This document shows, one piece after another, positions 46,552 to 55,699 of a stretch of 64,000 bases of DNA. The position numbers were made by a program, and so were the translations under genes. This DNA comes from Duganella sp. 1224 (lineage in GTDB: Bacteria; Pseudomonadota; Gammaproteobacteria; Burkholderiales; Burkholderiaceae_D): positions 1,426,001 through 1,490,000 of the forward strand of contig NZ_JACBYS010000001.1 in assembly GCF_013408245.1 (NCBI RefSeq), in the 5' to 3' direction. Below the pieces are notes generated by a model, which did no database searches, was not told the DNA's origin, and was given only the letters and a program-made list of their open reading frames with translations. Every line of letters starts with the position of its first letter. Within the stretch, counting starts at the first letter, position 1.

Positions 46552-48858
46552 TCAGCCACCGGCCGCCGGCCCGGGGGTTGCCGCTTCCAGCCGGATGGCG
46601 ATCGATTTGGCGGCCGGCACCTTGCTCTCCCTGGCGTGGTGCGCCAGCGGCAGCAAGGGATTGCACTCGGGGTAGTAGCCGCCCACGCAGCCGGCCGGCA
46701 CATCGTAGGCCACCAGCCGCAGATTGCGCACCCGCCGCGCGACACCGTCGTCGGCCACGCCGACCGCGTCCACGCGCTGGCCCGCCTCCAGCCCCAGCCG
46801 GCGCAGATCGGCCGGATGCACCAGCAGCACGCGCCGCCCGCCGCTGATGCCACGGAATCGGTCGTCCTCGTTGTACAGCGTGGTGTTGAACTGGCCGTCG
46901 CTGCGCAACGTGAACAGGCGCAGCACCTGGCCCTCTGGCGCCGCCTGGTCGGGATCCGCCAGCAGGCCGTCCGGCACGATGAACTCGGCCTTGCCGCTTG
47001 GCGTCTTCCACTTGCGCTCGGCGGCCGCCACCGGCCGGCGGAAGCCGCCCGGCGTCCACATGCGCTGGTTGAAGTCGTGGAAGATCTCCGGGTAGGTCTG
47101 GGCAATGGCATCGCGCACCAGGCTGTAATCGTCCACCCAGGCCTGCCACGGCACCAGTGGATTCGGCGCCAGCGTGGCCTGGGCGATGCCGGCCACGATC
47201 GCCGGCTCCGAACGCAGCAGTGCACTGGCCGGCGCCATCATGCCGCGTGAGCCGTGCATGCAACCGGTGCTGTCCTCCACCGACAGCGCCTGCTCGCCGC
47301 TGGCCTGGCGGTCGATCTCGATGCGGCCCAGGCACGGCAGGATGTACGACACCTCGCCATGCACCAGGTGGCTGCGATTGAGCTTGGTCGACACCTGCAC
47401 CGTCAGCCGTAGGCGCGACCAGGCTGCCTCGATGCGGTCGGTGTCCGGCACCGCCCGCACGAAATTGCCGCCCAGGCCGATGAAGGCGCGCACCGAGCCA
47501 TCCAGCACGCCCTCGCAGGTTTCCACCGTGTTCAGCCCCTTGGCGCGCGGCGGCTCGAACTGGTATTGCGCCTGGAGCTGGTCCAGCGGCGCCAGCTCCG
47601 GCTTTTCCGTGATGCCGACAGTGCGCTGGCCCTGCACATTGGAGTGGCCGCGCACCGGGCAGATGCCGGCGCCGGGCTTGCCGATATTGCCGCGCAACAG
47701 CAGCAGGTTGGTCAGCATCTGGATATTTTCCACGCCGTTGCGGTGCTGCGTCAGCCCCATGCCGAACACGCCGATGACGCGCTCGGCGGCCGCGTAGGTC
47801 GCCGCCGCCTGCTCCAGCGCGGCGCGGGTCAGGCCCGACTCGCGCTCGATGCCGCTCCAGCTGGCGGCGCGTACCGCGTCCACAAACGGCGCCAGGCCGT
47901 GGGTGTGCTGGTCGATGAAGGCGGTGTCCAGCACGCGCGGCTGGCCGGCCGCCAGCGCCGCGTCGTCGGCCGCCAGCAACGCCTTGCACAGGCCGAGGAT
48001 GGCGGCGATGTCGCCGCCGGCGCGCAGTTGCAGGTACTGCGTGCTGATGGTGGTATCGCCCGGCGACAGCATCTCCAGCGGCGACTGGGGATTGACGAAG
48101 TGCATCAGCCCCGGCTCGTGCAGCGGATTGAAAGTGATGATCGGCACGCCGCGCCGGCGCGCCTCCTGCAACTGGTGCAACATGCGCGGGCTGTTGGTGC
48201 CTACGTTCTGGCCGAAAAAGAAGAGGCAGTCGGTCTGCTCGAAGTCCTCCAGCGTCACGGTGCCGATCGGCACGCCGATGGTCTTGGGCAGCGCCACCGA
48301 GGTGCTCTCGTGGCACATGTTGGAACTGTCCGGCAGGTTGTTGTTGCCGTACAGGCGCGCCAGCAGCTGGTACATGTACGAGGTTTCCAGCGAGGCCCGG
48401 CCGGAGCTGTAGAACACCACGCCGGGCGGCGCCAGCGCGCGCAGCTCGCGGCCGATCTCGGCAAAGGCGCTGTCCCAGTCGACCGGCACATAGCGGTCGC
48501 TGGCGGCGTCCCAACGCAGCGGTGTGGTCAGCCGGCCCTGCTCTTCCAGCGCGAAGTCGCTCCAGTCCAGCAACTCGCGCACCGTGTAACGGGCGAAAAA
48601 CGCCGGATCGCAGCGCTTGCCGGTCAGTTCCCAGGCAGTGGCCTTGGCGCCGCTTTCGCAGAATTCGAATGGCCGGGGATGCGCCGGCTTGGCCCAGGCA
48701 CAGCTGACGCAGGCGAAGCCTTGCGGCTTGTTTTGCTTAAGCAACACTTGACCGCTTTTCAGCGGCGCCTGCTCCTGCAGCAGCGCGCTGCCCACTTCCT
48801 TCAACGATCCCCAGCCGCCGGCGGTGTGGCTGTGGGGTTCCGGTACGCCTGTTTTCAT
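46552..48858 (-). CDS. Molybdopterin oxidoreductase, FdhF/YdeP family
   Basis: The 768-aa protein resembles formate dehydrogenase alpha-like YdeP proteins. It has FACVSCAWAKP near the N-terminus, VVFYSSGRASLETSYMYQLL, SSNMCHESTSVALP, FFGQNVGTNSPRMLHQL, GICPVRGHSNVQG and GGNFVRAVPDTD. The C-terminal molydopterin dinucleotide-binding domain (LFTLRSDGQFNTTLYNEDDR) includes GYYPECNPLLPL. The family is implicated in acid stress and formate-like oxidations; the substrate here is unknown. AGGAGGAG precedes ATG 48858. Downstream lies only the scar of an oxidase operon, so its former electron partner may be gone. Confidence 0.9.
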   Translation of the reverse strand: MKTGVPEPHSHTAGGWGSLKEVGSALLQEQAPLKSGQVLLKQNKPQGFACVSCAWAKPAHPRPFEFCESGAKATAWELTGKRCDPAFFARYTVRELLDWSDFALEEQGRLTTPLRWDAASDRYVPVDWDSAFAEIGRELRALAPPGVVFYSSGRASLETSYMYQLLARLYGNNNLPDSSNMCHESTSVALPKTIGVPIGTVTLEDFEQTDCLFFFGQNVGTNSPRMLHQLQEARRRGVPIITFNPLHEPGLMHFVNPQSPLEMLSPGDTTISTQYLQLRAGGDIAAILGLCKALLAADDAALAAGQPRVLDTAFIDQHTHGLAPFVDAVRAASWSGIERESGLTRAALEQAAATYAAAERVIGVFGMGLTQHRNGVENIQMLTNLLLLRGNIGKPGAGICPVRGHSNVQGQRTVGITEKPELAPLDQLQAQYQFEPPRAKGLNTVETCEGVLDGSVRAFIGLGGNFVRAVPDTDRIEAAWSRLRLTVQVSTKLNRSHLVHGEVSYILPCLGRIEIDRQASGEQALSVEDSTGCMHGSRGMMAPASALLRSEPAIVAGIAQATLAPNPLVPWQAWVDDYSLVRDAIAQTYPEIFHDFNQRMWTPGGFRRPVAAAERKWKTPSGKAEFIVPDGLLADPDQAAPEGQVLRLFTLRSDGQFNTTLYNEDDRFRGISGGRRVLLVHPADLRRLGLEAGQRVDAVGVADDGVARRVRNLRLVAYDVPAGCVGGYYPECNPLLPLAHHARESKVPAAKSIAIRLEAATPGPAAGG

Positions 48859-48977
48859 CGGTCTCCTCCTGTGGAGTGCCGATTTTGAAACGCCAGTTAC
48901 CCCGTCTCCGTACGCCACCGTACCCAGTGCGGGAATTTCGTGTAATACTGATTTCAACCGAGACCAACCTCAGCAAC

Positions 48978-51713
48978 ATGGCCGTTTTTGCAACGCTACC
49001 GCGTAGCCTCAAGTTCCGCATGACCGTGGTGGTGGTCATGCTGGTGCTGGCGGCCACGCTGATCGTGACGCTGGTGGCGCTGCTGCTGGCGGAGCGCGAC
49101 ATGAAAAGCGTGATCGGCGACCAGCAATATGCGCTGCTGTCGTCCATTGCCGCGCAGGTGGACACGCAGATGACCGCGCGCAAAGTGCTGCTGGCCAGCC
49201 TGGCCGACACGCTGCCGCGCGAGGCCGGCGACAATCCGGCCGCCATGCAAGCCTTCGTGGCCCGGCACGCGGTGGCGCGCGGCGAATTTCTCGACCTGCA
49301 CATCTTCAACCAGCAAGGCACGCTGCTGCACACCGAAGGCGATCACGCGGCGGCCACGCTGGCGCTCAAGCCGCGCGCCCGCGCCTTTCTCGACAACGCG
49401 CTGGCCGCCGGCAAGACGATCATCTCGCCGCCCTACCGGAGCGTGCAGACCGGCCTGCCGTCGATCATGATTTTGCAGCCGGTGCGCGATGTCCAGGGCC
49501 GCACCATCATGCTGCTGGGCGGCAGCATCGACCTGACCAACTCCGGCTTCCTGGAGCAGATCGCCGCGCAAAAGCCGGGCAAGAGCGGCTTTCTGTTCAT
49601 CATGAGCCGGGACGGTATCCTGATCCATCACCCCAACCCGCGGCGGCTGCTGGAGCACATCAACGTCCGCCCCGGCTACAACCACGCGACCGACATGGCG
49701 CTGCGCGGATTCGAGGGCTGGACCGAGGCGGTCAACAAGGACGGCAGCCCGGGCATTTACTCGTACAAGCATCTGCAATCGACCGACTGGATCATCGGCG
49801 CCCGCTTCCCGGTCGACGAGGCCTTCGCGCCGATGATCACGATGCGCCGTCATGCCATGCTGGCCGCCGGCGGGTTTGCCGCCTTTGCCGGATTAATGGC
49901 CTGGCTGGCGATCCAGACGCTGTTCAAGCCGCTCGGCAGCCTGCATCGCAATATCAGCGACATCCGCAGCGGCGCGGCCGACATCGGCGTGCTGCAACGC
50001 GATGGCGGCGACGAAATCGGCGAACTGGGCGCCGCGTTTTACGAACTGGTGGCCGAGCGCGAACGCGCGCAGAAAGCCATCCGCGACAGCGAATCGCTGA
50101 TCAGCAATATCCTGGAGCGGGCGCCGGACGCCTTTGTCAGCTGCGACAACAGCGGCATCGTCACCAAGTGGAACGCCGCCGCCGAACGCAGCTTCGGCTG
50201 GACGCGCGAGGAAGCCATCGGCCGCGACATCGCGGCGCTGATCGTGCCGCCGGCGCAGCGCGGCGGTCAGCGCAACGGCATGCTGTCGTTCACGCTGGGC
50301 GGCGGCGGCGCGATGGTCAACACCCGCATGCGCCTGACGGCGCTGCACAAGGACGGCCACGAGATCCCGGTCGAGGTGTCGGTGGGCTCGCTGCGCCACG
50401 ACGGCGCCTGGCACGCCACCGCCTTCCTGCACGACATCACCGAGCGGGTACAGTACGAGCAGCAGATCGCCGCCAGCGAGAAGCGCCTGCGCATGGTGGC
50501 CGACAGCATCCCGGCCATCATCGCCTACATCGACCGCGACCTGCGCTACCGCTTCACCAACGCCCACTTCCGCAGCATGATGGGCTTCGACCCGCGCGCC
50601 ATGCTGGGCAAGACCATCGCCGAAGTGGCCGGCCAGGCGTTCGCCGACAGCGTGGCCCATTTGAACGCGGCGGCGCTGCGCGGCCAGCGCGTGCACTACG
50701 AGCGCGAGGCGATCCACAAAGGCCTGCAGCGCCAGGTGATGGGCGACCTGATACCCGACGTGGGCACCGACGGCACGGTGGCCGGCTTTTACCTGATGGC
50801 GCTCGACATCACGGAGCGCAAGAACGCCGAACTACGCCAGGCCGCCAGCGAAAAGCGCCTCAAGCTGTTGACCGACAACCTGCCGGTGCTGATCGCCTAC
50901 CTGGACCGCGAGCGCCGGTTCCAGTTCCTCAACGCCACCTTCCGGCACTGGTTCGGCATCGATCCGCAAACGCTGATCGGCCGCCACCTGGCCGAGGGCA
51001 TCGGCGGCGAGCAATACCGCATCGCGCAGCCGCATCTGGACCAGGCCTACGGCGGCAAGGCCGCCAGCTACGAACTGCAAACGCAAATCGGTGGCCGCCG
51101 GCACACGCTGGAAACCACCTTCCTGCCGGAACTGTCGGCCGAGGGCGAGGTGCTGGGCATCTACGCGCTGACGCACGACACCACGCGCATGAAGGATATC
51201 GAGGAGCGCCTGAAGCAACTGGCGCGCATCGACACCCTGACCGGCATCGCCAATCGCCTGATGTTTGAAGAGGTGCTGCACGGCGCCATCCTGCGCGTGC
51301 GGCGCCACCGCCAGCCACTGGCGCTGGCCTATCTGGACATCGACTACTTCAAGGAGATCAACGACACGCTGGGCCACGGCGCCGGCGACCAGGTGCTGAA
51401 GGAATTCGCCGCGCGCCTGGTGGCCAGCGTGCGCGCCTCGGACACGGTGGCGCGCCTGGCTGGCGACGAATTCGTCATCGTGTTCGAGCAGGTGGCCAAC
51501 GCCGGCGAAGCGGCGCGCCTGGCGGGCAAGATCGTCGACGCCATGCATGCGCCATTCACGCTGGACGGCGCGCCGCGCCACGTCAGCACCAGCATCGGCC
51601 TGGCGCTGCACGACGGCGACGATGAAACGCCGGCCGCGCTGGTGGCGCGCGCCGACAGCGCGCTGTACACGGCCAAGCGCAATGGCCGCGACGGTTACGC
51701 CATCGCCGACTAG
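48978..51713 (+). CDS. Multi-PAS diguanylate cyclase with extracellular Cache domain
   Basis: The 911-aa protein has an N-terminal helix, a double Cache periplasmic sensor (about 40-290), a second helix (AGGFAAFAGLMAWLAIQ), and HAMP. Three PAS domains follow (starting near SLISNILERAPDAFV, RLRMVADSIPAIIAY and RLKLLTDNLPVLIAY), then a C-terminal GGDEF domain with IDTLTGIANRLMFEE and the active site RLAGDEFVI. AGDEF is a tolerated variant of GGDEF; an RxxD inhibition site (RASD) precedes it by five residues. It should make c-di-GMP in response to an external ligand. It is divergent from the FdhF/YdeP gene. Confidence 0.92.
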   Translation: MAVFATLPRSLKFRMTVVVVMLVLAATLIVTLVALLLAERDMKSVIGDQQYALLSSIAAQVDTQMTARKVLLASLADTLPREAGDNPAAMQAFVARHAVARGEFLDLHIFNQQGTLLHTEGDHAAATLALKPRARAFLDNALAAGKTIISPPYRSVQTGLPSIMILQPVRDVQGRTIMLLGGSIDLTNSGFLEQIAAQKPGKSGFLFIMSRDGILIHHPNPRRLLEHINVRPGYNHATDMALRGFEGWTEAVNKDGSPGIYSYKHLQSTDWIIGARFPVDEAFAPMITMRRHAMLAAGGFAAFAGLMAWLAIQTLFKPLGSLHRNISDIRSGAADIGVLQRDGGDEIGELGAAFYELVAERERAQKAIRDSESLISNILERAPDAFVSCDNSGIVTKWNAAAERSFGWTREEAIGRDIAALIVPPAQRGGQRNGMLSFTLGGGGAMVNTRMRLTALHKDGHEIPVEVSVGSLRHDGAWHATAFLHDITERVQYEQQIAASEKRLRMVADSIPAIIAYIDRDLRYRFTNAHFRSMMGFDPRAMLGKTIAEVAGQAFADSVAHLNAAALRGQRVHYEREAIHKGLQRQVMGDLIPDVGTDGTVAGFYLMALDITERKNAELRQAASEKRLKLLTDNLPVLIAYLDRERRFQFLNATFRHWFGIDPQTLIGRHLAEGIGGEQYRIAQPHLDQAYGGKAASYELQTQIGGRRHTLETTFLPELSAEGEVLGIYALTHDTTRMKDIEERLKQLARIDTLTGIANRLMFEEVLHGAILRVRRHRQPLALAYLDIDYFKEINDTLGHGAGDQVLKEFAARLVASVRASDTVARLAGDEFVIVFEQVANAGEAARLAGKIVDAMHAPFTLDGAPRHVSTSIGLALHDGDDETPAALVARADSALYTAKRNGRDGYAIAD

Positions 51714-52348
51714 GCCGGCACGCCGCTGGCCAGCGGATTCGGCAGCGGATCGGCCACGCGGTGCAGCAGGTTGCGGTCGGTGTGGTGGAACTCTTCCTCG
51801 CCGCGCAGCAGCATCACCGTGTCTTCCTCGTAGCCCCAGGTGCCGTCGTCATTGATGGTGACCTTGATGCGGTACTCGGTGGTCTTGAAGCCGTATTCGA
51901 GGAAGGGATTGGAGCGGATGCCGTAAGTGTCCGACTCCAGCCGCGCCACCAGCTCGAACTGCCTGGCGTCCGGCTCCACCACGGCCGAGGCCATGGCGAT
52001 CTGGCCGCGCGGGATGCCCAGCGTCTGGATCACGGTCTTGGTCTTCGGCTCCCACAGCCAGTAGCCGACCTGCTCGTGGTAGGTCTTGACGTTGTCCGGC
52101 TTGTTGATGATGATCAGATAACGCAGGCCGTAGAACAGCTGCGGCCCATTGGTGACCGGGTCGATCGGATACAGCTCGATGCGCTCGACGTACGCCTGCT
52201 TGCGGGCGCCGTCCGCCTTCGGCTTGGTATCCAGGCCGCGCTCCCCTTTCCAGATGCCCGCCATCGGCGTCAGCGGGCCGAGGTTGTTGAGGGTGTTGAC
52301 ATCGATCGGATGCGGTTCGGTGTAGATATCGGTGGAAAACTCGGTCAT
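51710..52348 (-). CDS. Heme-binding/nitrobindin-like beta-barrel protein (FABP-like)
   Basis: The 212-aa protein contains the pattern GPLTPMAGIWKGERGLD near residue 30, then alternating strands (RIELYPIDPVTNGPQLFYGL, WLWEPKTKTVIQTLGIPRG, FELVARLESDTYG). This is the layout of lipocalin-like nitrobindin/THAP4 C-terminal domains (DUF1794-type), some of which bind haem. The ligand is not established here. AGGA lies 7 nt before the ATG. The 3' end overlaps the convergent GGDEF gene by 4 bp. Confidence 0.78.
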   Translation of the reverse strand: MTEFSTDIYTEPHPIDVNTLNNLGPLTPMAGIWKGERGLDTKPKADGARKQAYVERIELYPIDPVTNGPQLFYGLRYLIIINKPDNVKTYHEQVGYWLWEPKTKTVIQTLGIPRGQIAMASAVVEPDARQFELVARLESDTYGIRSNPFLEYGFKTTEYRIKVTINDDGTWGYEEDTVMLLRGEEEFHHTDRNLLHRVADPLPNPLASGVPA

Positions 52349-52371
52349 GCGTGGTCCTGTGAAGAATAAGT

Positions 52372-52391
52372 GCCCCGCTATTGTAAGGGGC
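52372..52391 (-). terminator. Weak terminator-like hairpin after the metallo-hydrolase gene
   Basis: On the minus strand GCCCC-10 nt-GGGGC directly follows the stop codon of the hydrolase gene and is followed by ACTTATTCTT. The stem is short and the T run interrupted, so it may only partly separate this gene from the nitrobindin-like gene downstream. Confidence 0.35.
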
Positions 52392-53360
52392 TTACAGCGC
52401 GATTTCCATGCCGTCGTAGGCCGACACGATCTCCAGCGGCGCCTCGCAGGTCACCTCGGCGTAATGACGCGTCTCGGCCAGCACGCGCGCGATGCGGGCG
52501 TCGTCGTACACCGGCTCATGATGGAACAGGCAAAGCTGGCGCACACCTGCCAACTGGCATAGCTCGACCCCCACCACATTGCTGGAATGGCCCCAGTCGG
52601 CCTTGACCGAGATCGACTCGGCCAGCGAGTACATGGCGTCGAAAATCACCAGGTCGGCGTCGCGGAAGAAGTCGACGAAGGCCGCGAGTTCGGCGGCGTT
52701 ATCCAGCTTGTGTTCGGAATCGGTGCTGTACACCAGCGCCTTGCCGCCCTGCTCCAGCCGGTAGCCGTAGGAGTCGCCGGCGTGCAGCTGCAGCTTGGCC
52801 GTCACCGTCACGTCGCGCAGTTGCAGCGGCACGCCGGGCGTCATCTGCACGAAGGAGATGTCGGCCGCCAGCTGCTCGAAGCGCACCGGGAAGCTGACCG
52901 GGTCCTGCTGGCGGCGCAGCGCCTGCTCCAGCTCCTGGTGGCAGCCGTAGATGATGATGCGGTTGCCCGGGATGTAGGCCGGCGTGAAGAACGGGAAGCC
53001 CATGATGTGGTCCCAGTGCAGGTGCGACAGGAACACGTGGTAGGTCTGCGGCCGCCCGGCGCCATAGCGCGCCAGCTTGGCCCCGGCCAGCGGCCGCACG
53101 CCGGTGCCGAGGTCGAGGATGATGTGTTCGTGCACCGCGTCGCCGTCCCAGGCCTCGACTTCCACGCAGCTGGAATTGCCGCCGTAGGTGCCGCGCACGT
53201 CGAACGGCAACGCATGGTCGACATAGTCCGCCACCTTCGCGGGCGTGTCGAGATCGCGGCCGATCGCGCCTTCCAGCGCCGCCACCAGCTTGGCGCGGAT
53301 TTGTTTGTGGTTCAGGGCCACCGGCAGCGAGCCGCGCGCGCCCCAGATGCGTGCCTTCAT
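52392..53360 (-). CDS. Metallo-beta-lactamase-fold hydrolase
   Basis: The 322-aa protein has the dinuclear metal motif FLSHLHWDHIMGF (HxHxDH) near residue 115, an ILDLGTGVRPLAG strand-turn, VYSTDSEH (metal-bridging Asp), and late His ligands in KADWGHSSN and LFHHEPVYDD. This arrangement resembles phosphodiesterase/RNase Z-like members (PhnP or cyclic-nucleotide PDE type). The substrate is unknown. It is transcribed divergently from the purine permease over a 130-bp gap. Confidence 0.87.
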   Translation of the reverse strand: MKARIWGARGSLPVALNHKQIRAKLVAALEGAIGRDLDTPAKVADYVDHALPFDVRGTYGGNSSCVEVEAWDGDAVHEHIILDLGTGVRPLAGAKLARYGAGRPQTYHVFLSHLHWDHIMGFPFFTPAYIPGNRIIIYGCHQELEQALRRQQDPVSFPVRFEQLAADISFVQMTPGVPLQLRDVTVTAKLQLHAGDSYGYRLEQGGKALVYSTDSEHKLDNAAELAAFVDFFRDADLVIFDAMYSLAESISVKADWGHSSNVVGVELCQLAGVRQLCLFHHEPVYDDARIARVLAETRHYAEVTCEAPLEIVSAYDGMEIAL

Positions 53361-53490
53361 GCGGCGCCCATGCTAGAGTGTGTTAGACAACTAATTTTGC
53401 ATTATCACATCTTTTTGTGTTTTTAGCACCTGCCGGGCAAGCGTGCCATCATGCTATTCTTCGCCCTCGATTCAAGCTACGGGAGTGCCT

Positions 53491-54789
53491 ATGCCGACAT
53501 TACAACAATTCTTCAAGCTCGCCGAGCATGGCACCAGTGTCCGTACCGAAGTCGTGGCCGGCGTCACCACCTTCCTGACGATGGCTTACATCATCTTCGT
53601 CAATCCGGCCATTCTGGGCGACGCCGGCGTGCCGAAGGACGCGGTGTTCGTGGCCACCTGCCTGGCGGCGGCGCTGGGCACCCTCATCATGGGCTTGTAC
53701 GCCAATTACCCGATCGGCATGGCGCCCGGCATGGGCCTGAACGCCTACTTCGCCTACGCCGTGGTGCTGGGCATGGGCGTACCGTGGCAATCGGCGCTGG
53801 GCGCGGTGTTTATCTCGGGCTGCCTGTTCATCGTGGTCAGCCTGTTCAAGGTGCGCGAGCATATCGTCAACGGCATCCCGCATTCGCTGCGGGTGGCGAT
53901 TACCGTCGGCCTGGGGCTGTTCCTGGCGCTGATCGCGATGAAGAGCGCGGGCCTGGTGGTGGCCAATCCGGAGACGCTGGTGCGCGTGGGCGACATGCAC
54001 AATCCGCACACCATCATGGCCATCTTCGGCTTTCTGCTGATCGTCACGCTGGACCGGCTCAAGGTGCCGGGCGCGCTGCTGATCGGCATCGTGGCGGTGA
54101 CGGTGCTGAGTTTCTTCTTTGGCGGGAACACCTTCCACGGCTTCATGTCGCTGCCGCCGTCGATCGCGCCGACGCTGTTCCACTTGGACCTGCAGGGCGC
54201 GCTGGGCCTCGGCCTGTTCAACGTGGTGCTGGTGTTCTTCCTGGTCGAACTGTTCGACGCCACCGGCACCCTGATGGGCGTGGCCTCGCGCGCCGGCCTG
54301 CTGGTCAACGGCCGCATGGAGCGCCTGAACAAGGCGCTGCTGGCCGACAGTAGCGCCATCGTTGCCGGCTCGCTGCTGGGCACCTCCAGCACCACCGCCT
54401 ACCTGGAAAGCGCGGCCGGCGTGCAGGCAGGCGGCCGTACCGGCCTGACCGCGCTGGTGGTGGCCGTGCTGTTTTTGGCGGCGCTGTTCTTCGCGCCGAT
54501 CGCCGGCGTGGTGCCGGCCTATGCCACCGCGCCGGCGCTGCTGTTCGTCGCCTGCCTGATGCTGCGCGACCTGATCGACGTCGACTGGAGCGACACCACC
54601 GAGAGCGTCCCCGCCGCCATTACCGCGCTGGTGATTCCGTTCACCTACTCCATCGCGCACGGCATCGCGTTTGGCTTCATCACCTACGCCGGCCTCAAAC
54701 TGCTGACCGGCCAGGCGCGCCAGGTCAAACCGGTGGTGTGGATTATCGCCGTGGTATTCCTGATCAAGTACAGCTACGTCGCCGCCTGA
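53491..54789 (+). CDS. NCS2-family purine permease (AzgA-like)
   Basis: The 432-aa protein has about 12-13 membrane helices and the AzgA signatures TEVVAGVTTFLTMAYIIFVN, GMAPGMGLNAYFAYAVV, FLVELFDATGTLMGVASRAG and SSTTAYLESAAGVQAGGRTG. It imports hypoxanthine, guanine or adenine with protons. GGGAG precedes ATG 53491. No purine riboswitch-like structure was recognised upstream. Its last 16 bp overlap the convergent ACT-like gene. Confidence 0.93.
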   Translation: MPTLQQFFKLAEHGTSVRTEVVAGVTTFLTMAYIIFVNPAILGDAGVPKDAVFVATCLAAALGTLIMGLYANYPIGMAPGMGLNAYFAYAVVLGMGVPWQSALGAVFISGCLFIVVSLFKVREHIVNGIPHSLRVAITVGLGLFLALIAMKSAGLVVANPETLVRVGDMHNPHTIMAIFGFLLIVTLDRLKVPGALLIGIVAVTVLSFFFGGNTFHGFMSLPPSIAPTLFHLDLQGALGLGLFNVVLVFFLVELFDATGTLMGVASRAGLLVNGRMERLNKALLADSSAIVAGSLLGTSSTTAYLESAAGVQAGGRTGLTALVVAVLFLAALFFAPIAGVVPAYATAPALLFVACLMLRDLIDVDWSDTTESVPAAITALVIPFTYSIAHGIAFGFITYAGLKLLTGQARQVKPVVWIIAVVFLIKYSYVAA

Positions 54790-55037
54790 GCCGCCTTCAT
54801 CTCGCGGATCGGCAGGATGCCGATCAGGTTATGCAGCCGCATGCGGCACAACGTCAGAATATCCTCCTCCGGCGCCGCCAGCCGCATCTGCACCTCCATG
54901 CCGTGCGGCGTGGCGGTGGTGCGCAGTGCGCGCAGCTCAATCTCCAGCCGGCGCACCACCTGCAACGCCGACTCCAGCGTGGCGATGGGCGCATCCGGCT
55001 CGATGCAAAAACGGTAGCTCTTTTGTGTGATTTCCAT
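54774..55037 (-). CDS. Small ACT-like single-domain protein
   Basis: This 87-aa protein (MEITQKSYRFCIEPDAPIAT...) has a beta-alpha-beta-beta-alpha-beta pattern reminiscent of stand-alone ACT domains such as the acetolactate synthase small subunit IlvM: ATLESALQVVRRLEIELRAL, MEVQMRLAAPEEDILTLCRM, and RLHNLIGILPIREM. The resemblance is structural in pattern, not a firm match. It is transcribed divergently from an Lrp/AsnC regulator, which also senses amino acids. No strong Shine-Dalgarno; GTG 55043 is an alternative start. Confidence 0.65.
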   Translation of the reverse strand: MEITQKSYRFCIEPDAPIATLESALQVVRRLEIELRALRTTATPHGMEVQMRLAAPEEDILTLCRMRLHNLIGILPIREMKAAQAAT

Positions 55038-55164
55038 GCTCACAGCATAGCCAGAAAAGCAGAAAATAGGCTCCCTGGATTTATGCCAAATCTTCGATTT
55101 ATCAGCAGACTATTCTCCACGATATAAAATAGAGGGAATATTCATCTTCAATATCGGATTTTTC

Positions 55165-55623
55165 ATGGAAATCGACGAACTGGATCGCCGCATCCTGCGC
55201 GCATTGCGCCTGGACGGCCGCCTGAGCAACACCAAGCTGGCCGAGAAAGTCGGCCTCTCCACCACGCCATGCTGGAACCGCGTGCGCGCGCTGGAGGAAG
55301 GCGGCATGATCGAAGGCTACACCGCGCTCCTGAGCCAGACGGCGCTCGGCTATCCGGACACCGTCATCATCGAGGTCACGCTGGACCGCCACGACGACGA
55401 CATCTTTGAAAAATTCGGCCAGGCGCTGGCCGGGCTGCCGGAAGTGATGGAAGCCTACCTGCTGACCGGCGACTACGACTACCTGATCAAGGTGGCGGTG
55501 GCCGGCACCGCCGGCTACGAGGAATTCCTGCGCAAGAAGCTCTACAAGCTGCCCGGCCTGAAACACAGCCGCTCCACCTTCGTGCTGCGTTGCCTGAAGC
55601 GCGCGCACTCGGTGGAGCCGTGA
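55165..55623 (+). CDS. Lrp/AsnC-family transcriptional regulator
   Basis: The 152-aa protein starts MEIDELDRRILRALRLDGRL with the N-terminal helix-turn-helix (NTKLAEKVGLSTTPCWNRVR) and ends with the RAM/AsnC ligand domain (AYLLTGDYDYLIKVAVAG, LPGLKHSRSTFVLR). It likely controls the divergent ACT-like gene or amino-acid genes elsewhere. A perfect palindrome lies 7 bp after its stop codon, upstream of the crystallin-like gene. Confidence 0.94.
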   Translation: MEIDELDRRILRALRLDGRLSNTKLAEKVGLSTTPCWNRVRALEEGGMIEGYTALLSQTALGYPDTVIIEVTLDRHDDDIFEKFGQALAGLPEVMEAYLLTGDYDYLIKVAVAGTAGYEEFLRKKLYKLPGLKHSRSTFVLRCLKRAHSVEP

Positions 55624-55629
55624 GCACTA

Positions 55630-55645
55630 TGTACGCTTGCGTACA
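55630..55645. promoter_or_regulatory. Perfect palindrome TGTACGC-TT-GCGTACA
   Basis: A perfect 7+2+7 inverted repeat lies between the Lrp stop and the crystallin-like gene start (55 bp upstream of its ATG). It is too GC-balanced and lacks a T run, so it is more likely a protein-binding site than a terminator. Candidates include the Lrp-type regulator next door or a stress regulator. Confidence 0.5.
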
Positions 55646-55699
55646 GAACGGAACGCGCAAACCGGCGATCCTCAAGCCTCATCCAATCAGGAGAAGACA

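Noticed and set aside
53396-53445. CACA...TGTG hairpin followed by T-run between the metallo-hydrolase and purine permease genes, considered as terminator or purine riboswitch
   Set aside because: The stem is only 4 bp, the genes are divergent so no transcript ends there, and no purine aptamer pattern is visible.
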